Assembly (NCBI GenBank): GCA_910588045.1
Contig: CAJUPS010000094.1
Span: 1 to 12,084, forward strand
DNA from: an uncultured Oscillospiraceae bacterium
Lineage (GTDB): Bacteria; Bacillota; Clostridia; Oscillospirales; Oscillospiraceae
Length of the DNA: 12,084 nucleotides
Reading direction: 5' to 3'
In this document: in pieces, positions 1 to 5,748 of the stretch
Layout of the letters: every line of letters starts with the position of its first letter
Position numbering within the stretch: the first letter of the stretch is position 1
Position numbers and translations under genes: made by a program
The notes under the pieces: model-generated
Database searches by the model: none
Seen by the model: only the letters and a program-made list of their open reading frames with translations
Told to the model about the DNA's origin: nothing

Positions 1-9
1 TGGCTTTTC

Positions 10-242
10 TGCGGAGTGCTCTGGGCCGTCAGAGGGCGAAGCGTTGGCGGATGCGTTCTATTGCGGGTCTTGCGCTGCCCTCCAATGCGGTGGGCATTTC
101 CGTTAGGCGGTCCCCCTTGCAGGGAGTACCCCTTTGAAAGGGCGTCAGCCGGAGTTCTACAAGTACCAGACCACTAGATCAGATGCCCGTAGGACCTGAA
201 ATTCGGCGGCTTCGCCTAACCCAATACACACCGCACTCCGCA
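10..242. ncRNA. Candidate structured RNA of unknown class
   Basis: No convincing coding frame covers this stretch. Positions 10-19 (TGCGGAGTGC) are the exact reverse complement of 233-242, giving a 10-bp closing stem around about 210 nt. Inside it, 32-43 can pair with 73-82 with a two-base bulge, 92-97 with 183-188, and 102-109 (GTTAGGCG) with 213-220. The last two pairings cross, so they are either a pseudoknot or alternative folds. A small CCCTTT/AAAGGG hairpin lies near 131-141. I do not see the conserved cores of RNase P RNA, SRP RNA or tmRNA. Size and a closing stem would allow a 6S-like or raiA-like RNA, but this is a guess. Either strand could be the transcript, and no T-tract terminator follows on either side within the window. 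Confidence 0.35.
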
Positions 243-255
243 AATCCCCCGCATA

Positions 256-484
256 GGGAGCGGCGCTCCGAGCCGCTCCCGCAAGGGATTCTTAAACCGT
301 AGGTTTAAGCGCGTTTTTGCCTACTTTTGTCGCGCGACAAAAGTAGGCGCGGAGTCCGGGGCCGCGTAGGTCCCGGGCCTTCGACGGAGAAGAAGCTAAA
401 CGAACTGCTCGCGGGGACGTCATTTAGCCGCCTTCGGCGTCTAAACGACCGTCCCGGCACTCGGCCGGTGGCCGAGCGCCTAGG
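256..484 (+). repeat. Long inverted repeat, left arm (hairpin mosaic)
   Basis: This 229-base stretch is the reverse complement of 11856-12084 with three mismatches (330, 337, 380) and no gaps. It is built from consecutive hairpins: GGGAGCGGC 256-264 with 272-280; CTTAAACC with GGTTTAAG near 291-309; a 30-bp perfect palindrome at 319-348; an imperfect GTCATTTAGCCGCC / GGCGTCTAAACGAC stem around 419-450; and CTCGGCC / GGCCGAG around 460-476. The arm ends at CCTAGG, 96 bases before the DUF1385 start. Open frames through it exist on both strands but look like by-products of GC-rich repeat sequence. A dispersed intergenic element is the likeliest identity; no transposase or terminal target duplication is visible. 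Confidence 0.9.
319..348. repeat. 30-bp perfect palindrome inside the left repeat arm
   Basis: Half-site GCCTACTTTTGTCGC is followed directly by its exact reverse complement. A T-run precedes it on the + strand (314-318), but no T-run follows it on either strand, so it is not a normal intrinsic terminator. The counterpart in the right arm has T330:A337 replaced by C:G, which keeps the palindrome perfect. Confidence 0.9.
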
Positions 485-513
485 TCCCGGGGTTGGACAA
501 GAAAAAAGTGGAC

Positions 514-564
514 GCCGCCCGCAGGGCGGCAGATTAAAAATGCCGTGCCGCGCGCAGCGCGGCA
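514..564 (+). promoter_or_regulatory. Two GCA-loop hairpins in the leader before the DUF1385 gene
   Basis: GCCGCCC 514-520 pairs with GGGCGGC 524-530, and TGCCGCGC 546-553 pairs with GCGCGGCA 557-564. Both close on a GCA triloop. They lie between the end of the long repeat and the ribosome binding site AAGGAAGG (567-574). The second hairpin ends only a few bases before that site and could affect its access. No clear sigma-A promoter is visible in 485-580, so the promoter may lie in or beyond the repeat. Confidence 0.5.
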
Positions 565-580
565 GAAGGAAGGAAGCTCC

Positions 581-1531
581 ATGGCAAACGAACAATTCAA
601 AACCACCATCGGCGGACAGGCCCTCATCGAGGGCATCCTCATGAGAGGCCCGGAAAAACAATGTATTGTGGTCCGGGGCCCGGAGGGCCTGGTCGTCAAG
701 GAAGAGAAATTAAAGCTCATCAAGGATCGATACCCCCTCCTGGGGCTGCCCCTCATCAGGGGCAGCGTCACCTTCCTGGACAGCATGGTCAAGGGGGTGA
801 AAGCCCTGATGTTCTCCGCGGACTACTTCCCCGAGGAGGCGGGGGCGGAGGAGCCCTCCAGGTTTGAGCAGTGGCTGGACAAGAAGCTGGGCAATGAGAA
901 AATGGAGAAGGCGGTGATCGCCCTCTCTGTGGTCATGGCGGTGTGCTTCTCCATCGGATTGTTTATGCTGCTGCCCACCTTCCTGGCAAGCTTCGTGGAG
1001 CGGGTCACGGACAGTGTGCTGGTTCGCAACCTGGTGGACGCGGTGCTGCGTATCGCCATCTTTATGACCTATATGATCGCCGTGTCCCGGATGAAGGACA
1101 TCCGCCGGACCTTCTCCTACCACGGCGCGGAGCACAAAACCATCTTCTGCTATGAGAAGGGCCTGGAGCTGACGGTGGACAACGTGCGGATGCAATCGAA
1201 GCACCACCCGCGCTGCGGCACCAGCTTCCTGCTCATTGTGATTATCGTGGCGATTCTGATCAACACCGTCATTTTCTCCCTGTTCCCGGTGGACAACGTG
1301 TTTCTGCGGATGCTGGTGCAGCTGCTCCTGCTGCCGCTGGTGGTGGGCATCACCTACGAGTTCAACCGCTACGTGGGGGGCCACGACAACCCGGTGACCA
1401 ACTTCCTGGCGCGGCCCGGGCTGTGGATGCAGAATTTTACCACCTTCGAGCCGGACGATTCCATGATGGAGGTGGCCATCGAGGCCCTCAAGCGGGTCAT
1501 CCCCGCCGAGAAGGGGAAGGACCAGTGGTGA
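581..1531 (+). CDS. DUF1385 family integral membrane protein (YqhQ-like)
   Basis: The 316-residue product matches the DUF1385/YqhQ family by its characteristic motifs: GGQALIEGILMRGP at 11-24, HGAEHKTIFCYE at 181-192, HPRCGTSF at 209-216 and ARPGLWMQNFTT at 277-288. Hydrophobic segments lie at about 111-136, 150-168, 216-236 and 243-262, so it should sit in the cytoplasmic membrane. Its biochemical role is not established. The clustered His, Cys and Glu residues could bind metal, but that is inference. I chose the ATG at 581 because AAGGAAGG stands 6-7 bases upstream; an upstream in-frame start at 545 would add 12 residues encoded by hairpin sequence. The stop overlaps the GTG of prmC by 4 bases. 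This gene commonly precedes prmC and prfA in Firmicutes, which supports both calls. Confidence 0.93.
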   Translation: MANEQFKTTIGGQALIEGILMRGPEKQCIVVRGPEGLVVKEEKLKLIKDRYPLLGLPLIRGSVTFLDSMVKGVKALMFSADYFPEEAGAEEPSRFEQWLDKKLGNEKMEKAVIALSVVMAVCFSIGLFMLLPTFLASFVERVTDSVLVRNLVDAVLRIAIFMTYMIAVSRMKDIRRTFSYHGAEHKTIFCYEKGLELTVDNVRMQSKHHPRCGTSFLLIVIIVAILINTVIFSLFPVDNVFLRMLVQLLLLPLVVGITYEFNRYVGGHDNPVTNFLARPGLWMQNFTTFEPDDSMMEVAIEALKRVIPAEKGKDQW

Positions 1532-2412
1532 CCCGGGAGCGGATGACGAGCTATGACGGGCTGTTCCGGGACGTCCGGCGGCAGTTTCGGGAGGCCGACT
1601 TCCCCGGCGCGGAGCTGGAGGCCCTGGAGATCGTCTGCTTTGGCGGCGGCATGAGCCGTGGGGAATTTTACCGGGACGGGAACCGGTGCGTCCCGCCGGA
1701 GACGGAGGAAAAAATCCGCGCCCTGGCGGCGCGGCGCATGGACGGTGAGCCGGTGGCCTACCTCATCGGGGAGTGGGCGTTCTACGGCCTGCCCCTGGAG
1801 GTGAACCCGGCAGTGCTGATCCCCCGGGTGGACACGGAGGTGCTGGCGGAGGCGGCCATCGAATTTGCGCAGGCACTGGGGAACTGTCGGCTGCTGGACC
1901 TGTGTACCGGCAGCGGATGTATCGGCCTGGCGGTGGCGGCCAACGTTCCGGAATGCCGGGCGCTGCTGGGGGATGTCTCAGGGGAGGCCCTGGGGGTCTG
2001 CCGCCGGAATATCCGGCGGTGCGGCCTGGCGGACCGGGTGACGGCGGACGCGCTGGACGCGCTGGTTCCGCCGCCCCCATCCATCGGTGCGTTTGACTGC
2101 ATCACCTGCAACCCGCCCTATATCACCCGGGCGGAGATGGAGACCCTGGACCGGTCGGTGAGGGACTTTGAGCCCCACCTGGCCCTCTGCGGCGGAGAGG
2201 ACGGGCTGGACTTCTACCGGGCCGTCGCCCGTCACTGGAGAGCCGCCCTGGCGCGGGATGGGCGGATGTATTTTGAGGTGGGCATCGGCCAGGCGGACGC
2301 GGTGCGGCAGCTGATGCGGCGCGAGGGGTTCGGTGACACCAACATCCTGCCCGACACCCGGGGGATTGGCAGGGTGGTTTATGGAACAATTCTGAGCGAG
2401 GCGAGAACATGA
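1528..2412 (+). CDS. prmC: Peptide chain release factor N5-glutamine methyltransferase
   Basis: PrmC (HemK) uses S-adenosylmethionine to methylate the glutamine of the GGQ motif of release factors RF1 and RF2, which speeds up translation termination in the cytoplasm. The 294-residue product has the N-terminal helical domain ending in PVAYLIGEWAFYGL (75-88), the SAM-binding loop DLCTGSGCIGLA (124-135) and the catalytic NPPY (195-198), which holds the substrate glutamine. Length fits the family (about 280-290). I chose GTG 1528, which overlaps the previous stop as GTGA, because AAGGGGAAGG (1511-1520) stands 7 bases upstream; GTG 1525 and ATG 1543 are alternatives. The usual partner prfA does not follow. 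A membrane protein gene takes its place, joined by an ATGA overlap. Confidence 0.95.
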   Translation: MTRERMTSYDGLFRDVRRQFREADFPGAELEALEIVCFGGGMSRGEFYRDGNRCVPPETEEKIRALAARRMDGEPVAYLIGEWAFYGLPLEVNPAVLIPRVDTEVLAEAAIEFAQALGNCRLLDLCTGSGCIGLAVAANVPECRALLGDVSGEALGVCRRNIRRCGLADRVTADALDALVPPPPSIGAFDCITCNPPYITRAEMETLDRSVRDFEPHLALCGGEDGLDFYRAVARHWRAALARDGRMYFEVGIGQADAVRQLMRREGFGDTNILPDTRGIGRVVYGTILSEART

Positions 2413-2933
2413 AATATACACCATATCAAGGACGAAAAAGGGAAGACGGGATCCGCAATTCCCTGTTGATTCTGCTGCTGGGCGCGGCGCTGGGGGTTCT
2501 GGGCAAGTGGGCGGACTTTTACAGCCCGTGGCTGGCGGAGTTGACGGGCGGGGTGCAGCTGTGGATTTTCCTGGGGTGCGTGCTGGCGCTGTACAGCTGG
2601 ACGCCCCGGCGGGCGGCGCTCCACGTGGTTTTGCTGCTGGGCGGAATGATTTGCGCCTACTATGTGACCGCCCTGGTCATGAAGGGCGCGTGGGACTGGC
2701 GATACGTGATCGGCTGGAGCGTCGCGGCGGTGCTGTCGGCGGTCCCGGGATACCTGCTGTGGTACGCCAAGGGGCGGACCCGGCGGGCGTGGCTCATGTG
2801 CGCGGGAGTGCTGGCGGTGCAGGCGGCGGCCATGTTCGTCCTGTCCGGCGGCGTGCGCGTTCTGGATCTGGTCATGATTTTGCTGACAGCGGCGGTACTG
2901 CTGTTGGACAAGATCGGGGGTGGCAGACGGTGA
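2409..2933 (+). CDS. Six-helix membrane protein of unknown function
   Basis: I do not recognise a named family. The 174-residue product has a charged N-terminus (KRK/RKRED, first 16 residues) and about six hydrophobic segments near 18-34, 50-64, 70-92, 98-120, 127-146 and 150-166, with Trp and Tyr at several helix ends. The short, Arg-rich loops (PRRA, KGRTRRA) suggest cytoplasmic faces by the positive-inside rule. No catalytic motif is visible. It starts in the ATGA shared with the prmC stop and ends in a GTGA shared with the acetyltransferase start, so it should be translated by coupling within the same operon. Codon and GC use match its neighbours, so recent transfer is unlikely. Confidence 0.85.
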   Translation: MKYTPYQGRKREDGIRNSLLILLLGAALGVLGKWADFYSPWLAELTGGVQLWIFLGCVLALYSWTPRRAALHVVLLLGGMICAYYVTALVMKGAWDWRYVIGWSVAAVLSAVPGYLLWYAKGRTRRAWLMCAGVLAVQAAAMFVLSGGVRVLDLVMILLTAAVLLLDKIGGGRR

Positions 2934-3388
2934 CCTTTCTGGATACCGGAGGGTTGAACAATGGGGAAATCCAGCTGGTTTTGGAAAAAACCGTGGACGC
3001 GGCCCCGGCGAAAAACTGGCTGCCCGCCTATCACTTCGCCATCTGCGATTTGAGCGGGACCAGGATGGGCCTCTGCGACCTGCGGATCGGGCATAACGAG
3101 AGCGTCTACTACGGCGGCAACATCGGCTACCGGGTGGAGGAGTCCTATCGGGGACATCACTACGCCGGGAAGGCGTGCCTGCTGCTCTTCGGGCTGGCGA
3201 GGCGGCACGGGATGGAATATCTTATCATCACATGCGACCCGGACAACTGGCCCTCCCGGAGGACCTGCGAGTGGCTGGGCGGGGAGCTGCTGGAGATTGC
3301 GGAGCTGCCGGAGGATAACGATATGCGGCGCGAGGACGGGGAAACAAAGAAGTGTATCTACTGCTTCGACCTGATGAGAGAGAGCTAA
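2930..3388 (+). CDS. GNAT-family N-acetyltransferase
   Basis: The 152-residue product has the GNAT fold signature. A beta-strand region ends in GGNIGYRVEESYRG (62-75), followed by the acetyl-CoA pyrophosphate loop RGHHYAGKA (74-82), a helix LLLFGLARRHGM (84-95) and the strand-plus-motif LIITCDPDNWPSRRTCEWLGGELLE (98-122), where Asn106 and the Ser/Arg pair are typical of the family. It transfers acetyl from acetyl-CoA to an amine; the substrate cannot be told from sequence. The start is the GTG at 2930, which overlaps the preceding stop by 4 bases; longer upstream reading in this frame is only the shadow of the membrane protein gene. It is the last gene of the overlapping operon, and no terminator follows. 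A TATAAA stands right after its stop (3389-3394). Confidence 0.88.
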   Translation: MTFLDTGGLNNGEIQLVLEKTVDAAPAKNWLPAYHFAICDLSGTRMGLCDLRIGHNESVYYGGNIGYRVEESYRGHHYAGKACLLLFGLARRHGMEYLIITCDPDNWPSRRTCEWLGGELLEIAELPEDNDMRREDGETKKCIYCFDLMRES

Positions 3389-3432
3389 TATAAAGAACTG
3401 AGGTAGGCTGACACTAAAGGGGACTTTGGAAT

Positions 3433-4191
3433 ATGAAACGCAAAAGGAAGCCAATTTTCTTATTGCTTCTGATGGGAGTTATGGGATGTTCAGTGCTTGC
3501 TGGACTCTATTTCAAAGATATACATGAACAGAGAATAGCAGAAATTCAGCGAACAGGTACAGAAACCTTGCAAGAAGCAATTGATCATATAGCTAGAAAA
3601 GAATATACTGATGCTCTTAATTTGCTAAACGATATACCTTCGGAATTTTCTCCTGAGCAAATGTACAAAAGAACGATATCAGAAATGAAAATTTATCTTC
3701 ATGTTTTATTAACGTACGATTCGACTGATATTGATTCCCTCCAAGAAGCTCTACGAGAATTAGAATATATAGATGGTAGAAGCTTTTCTAGTATATTACC
3801 AGACACATTTGGTGATGAGGTGAATGCATTTAAGGGAGAACTGCTTGAAAAATGCAATAATCTAATGCGTACCGAGTATGAAGGTATCATACCATATGTA
3901 GGAATGGGAGAAAGTTCTCTTAAACATACACAATGGGGGGTTCCAATAAAGGAGGTGACGAGAAAAAGCTCAACCGCGGTGCATAAATATTACTTTTATA
4001 AAATTGATACAGTTGTTTGCCTTGCATATATTTCCCATTGGCAACATGAAATCTCCGCATCTGTTAGCGGTGTATATGTCGTATATAAAAAAACAAATGG
4101 CAAACTCAAATATGTACCTATAGATTCAGAATCGACAAGCCTCTTATCAGATAGTTATGTAGATGATCAAATTGCGGAGTATATCGAATAG
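3433..4191 (+). CDS. AT-rich gene for a membrane-anchored extracytoplasmic protein, unknown function
   Basis: The 252-residue product begins MKRKRK followed by a hydrophobic segment at about 8-26, so it is probably exported and anchored. The sequence VMGC (16-19) is a poor lipobox, so lipoprotein status is doubtful. Residues 36-110 look like paired helices (DHIARKEYTDALNLLNDIP resembles a TPR-type repeat). The C-terminal part contains YVGMGESSLKHTQWGVP (155-171) followed by beta-rich sequence; similar GM-x-E...G-x-P modules occur, to my knowledge, in exported Firmicutes proteins of unknown role. Base composition and codon use are strikingly AT-rich compared with the GC-rich genes on both sides, a sign of transfer. 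AAAGGGGA stands 9 bases before the ATG. A weak promoter may use TATAAA 3389-3394. The next start is only 15 bases past its stop. Confidence 0.82.
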   Translation: MKRKRKPIFLLLLMGVMGCSVLAGLYFKDIHEQRIAEIQRTGTETLQEAIDHIARKEYTDALNLLNDIPSEFSPEQMYKRTISEMKIYLHVLLTYDSTDIDSLQEALRELEYIDGRSFSSILPDTFGDEVNAFKGELLEKCNNLMRTEYEGIIPYVGMGESSLKHTQWGVPIKEVTRKSSTAVHKYYFYKIDTVVCLAYISHWQHEISASVSGVYVVYKKTNGKLKYVPIDSESTSLLSDSYVDDQIAEYIE

Positions 4192-4206
4192 AAAAGGGGA
4201 AATACC

Positions 4207-4314
4207 ATGGCCCAAAAGGACAAGAGGCTGATTAAAACTGCCGTAATTGCCCGCGACAAGAAGAAAGCCGTCGGGACAGCCATGAAGAATATCACGTGGA
4301 ACCAGTATGAATGA
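4207..4314 (+). pseudogene. Duplicated 5' fragment of recA (35-codon ORF)
   Basis: A short frame with its own binding site (AAAAGGGGA, 4192-4200) starts MAQKDKRLIKTAVIARDKKK, which parallels the start of the intact RecA at 5749 (MAEKDKKLTKTATIASDKKE). Over the first 30 codons I count 72 of 90 identical bases with no gaps. Homology extends upstream through the binding site (12 of 15 bases) and stops after the codons for AMKNI. The frame then runs five more codons to a TGA at 4312-4314. Its last 8 bases overlap the start of the nucleotidyltransferase gene (ATGAATGA at 4307-4314), so it could act as a leader that couples translation. Most differences are spread along the fragment, so the copy is old or came from another species' recA. 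Confidence 0.85.
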
Positions 4315-4894
4315 ATATAACTTTAATTTTGACACCCAGAAGCAGCTGCTGTACGATATTCTCGCCCGGAACCCGGTCCTGTTTGCGGTGCTCCGCGAAG
4401 CCCCCTCCCTGGGGCTGGAGAACTACTACGTGGGCGCGGGCTGCGTCTGCCAGACGGTGTGGAATGTCCAGAACGGACTGGACCCGATGCACGGCATTTC
4501 GGATATTGATTTTGTGTACTTCGATGAGGACCTGTCCTACGAAAAAGAGGATTCCGTCATCCGGCGGGTGAAGGACAGATTCCGCGGCCTCCCGGTGGAC
4601 ATCGATGTGAAAAACGAGGCGCGGGTCCACCTGTGGTACAGGGAGCACAACGGGTACGATATACCGCCCTACGCCTCCCTGGAGGAGGCCATCAACACCT
4701 GGCCCACCACGGCCACCTCCATCGGCGTGCGGCTCCAGGGCGGGGCGTTCATCGTCTACGCGCCCTTCGGGCTGAACGACCTGTTCGGGCAGATCGTCCG
4801 GGCCAACAAGGCGCAGATCACGGAGGAGATCTATCGGAAAAAGTGCGAAAAATGGCGTGCCAGGTGGAACACATTGACCGTTGTTCCCTGGTAA
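4307..4894 (+). CDS. Nucleotidyltransferase family protein (NTP_transf_6/DUF925-like)
   Basis: The 195-residue product fits the small nucleotidyltransferase family once called DUF925. It has NYYVGAGCVCQTVWN (39-53) at the start of the fold, DIDFVYFDED (66-75) with the metal-binding Asp66 and Asp68, and PVDIDVKNEARVHLWY (96-111) with the third acidic position and the conserved N-EARVH-W-Y stretch. YREHNGYDIPPYASLEEAINTWPTTATSIGVRL (111-143) is typical of the family's second half. Such enzymes are expected to transfer a nucleotide, but the physiological substrate is unknown. The ATG at 4307 lies inside the end of the recA-like fragment. The stop is 14 bases before the next gene, whose product has the same general fold but a different subfamily. 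Confidence 0.85.
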   Translation: MNEYNFNFDTQKQLLYDILARNPVLFAVLREAPSLGLENYYVGAGCVCQTVWNVQNGLDPMHGISDIDFVYFDEDLSYEKEDSVIRRVKDRFRGLPVDIDVKNEARVHLWYREHNGYDIPPYASLEEAINTWPTTATSIGVRLQGGAFIVYAPFGLNDLFGQIVRANKAQITEEIYRKKCEKWRARWNTLTVVPW

Positions 4895-4908
4895 GTGAGG
4901 AGAAGAGC

Positions 4909-5718
4909 ATGGCTGAAAATCAAAAGGACTTCCCGGTCGAAGCGCTGTTCCGGGCGCTGTCCGCCCTCCCCCAGGTGGAGGCCATCGCCCTGGGCGGGTC
5001 CCGGGCGGGGGAGGTGTACGACGAATCGTCCGACTACGACGTCTACCTCTACTGCACCGCCCCGGTGCCGGAGGAGGTTCGGCGGGAACTTTTGGGCCGG
5101 TACTGCGGGTATATGGAGATCGGCAACCACTTTTGGGAGTACGAGGACAACTGCACGCTGCAAAACGGCATGGATATTGACATTCTTTACCGGAATCTGG
5201 ACGATTTCATCCAGGACGTGGCCTCCGTGGTGGAGGACTGCCAGAGCCGGAACGGGTACACCACCTGCATGTGGCACAACCTGCGGACCTGTAAGATCCT
5301 CTACGACCGGGACGGCCGCCTGGCGGCGGCGAAGGCGCGGTTTGACGTGCCCTACCCGCCCCTGCTGCGGGAGCGGATCATCGAGCGGAACCGGAGGCTG
5401 CTGCGGGGCTCCCTGCCCGCCTACGAGGGGCAGATCGCCAAGGCGGCAAAGCGGGGCGATATGGTGAGCGTCAACCACCGCACGGCGGCGCTTCTGGAGA
5501 GCTATTTCGATATTCTCTTTGCGCTGAACGGGCAGACCCACCCCGGGGAGAAGCGGCTGGTCCAGCTGTGCCGGGAGCGGTGCGCCCTCCTGCCGGAGCG
5601 GTTCGAGGAGAACCTGGAGCGGCTGTTCGCCCACCAGTTCGACGGCAGGGCGGCGGAGGACGTGAGGACCGTCATCGACGCCCTGGAGAAAATACTGGTC
5701 CCCATTTTCGATGCTTGA
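4909..5718 (+). CDS. Nucleotidyltransferase-domain protein with DUF4037-like C-terminus
   Basis: The 269-residue product begins with a Pol-beta-type nucleotidyltransferase domain: GGSRAG at 29-34 and SDYDVY at 41-46 supply the Gly-Ser loop and two metal-binding aspartates (42 and 44), and GMDIDIL (87-93) supplies the third. The C-terminal half (about 110-269) is helical, with RERIIERNRRLLRGSLPAYEGQIAKAAKRGD and SYFDILFALNGQTHPGEKRL, resembling the helical part of DUF4037 proteins and of antibiotic nucleotidyltransferases. An antibiotic or a small metabolite as substrate is possible; neither is shown. The ATG at 4909 has GAGGAG (4897-4902) 6 bases upstream. It lies between the truncated and the complete recA starts, with 30 bases to recA. 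GC content matches recA, not the AT-rich gene at 3433. Confidence 0.85.
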   Translation: MAENQKDFPVEALFRALSALPQVEAIALGGSRAGEVYDESSDYDVYLYCTAPVPEEVRRELLGRYCGYMEIGNHFWEYEDNCTLQNGMDIDILYRNLDDFIQDVASVVEDCQSRNGYTTCMWHNLRTCKILYDRDGRLAAAKARFDVPYPPLLRERIIERNRRLLRGSLPAYEGQIAKAAKRGDMVSVNHRTAALLESYFDILFALNGQTHPGEKRLVQLCRERCALLPERFEENLERLFAHQFDGRAAEDVRTVIDALEKILVPIFDA

Positions 5719-5748
5719 TATTAAATTTAACATAAGAGGAGAAACACC

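Noticed and set aside
256..484. Insertion sequence or transposon end
   Set aside because: No transposase, no short terminal repeats with target duplication, and the arms are hairpin mosaics bordering normal chromosomal genes.
545..580. Longer start for the DUF1385 gene
   Set aside because: The extra 12 codons are hairpin sequence and would lack a binding site; ATG 581 has AAGGAAGG at good spacing.
327..644. Open frame across the left repeat, with the same reading in the right repeat
   Set aside because: It starts at TTG, is Arg/Gly/Pro-rich, runs out of the repeat into the DUF1385 gene in a different frame, and the changes between the copies preserve hairpin pairing rather than the protein.
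3433..3490. Lipoprotein signal in the AT-rich exported protein
   Set aside because: VMGC does not fit the lipobox well, since the -2 position is Met; a plain membrane anchor is at least as likely.
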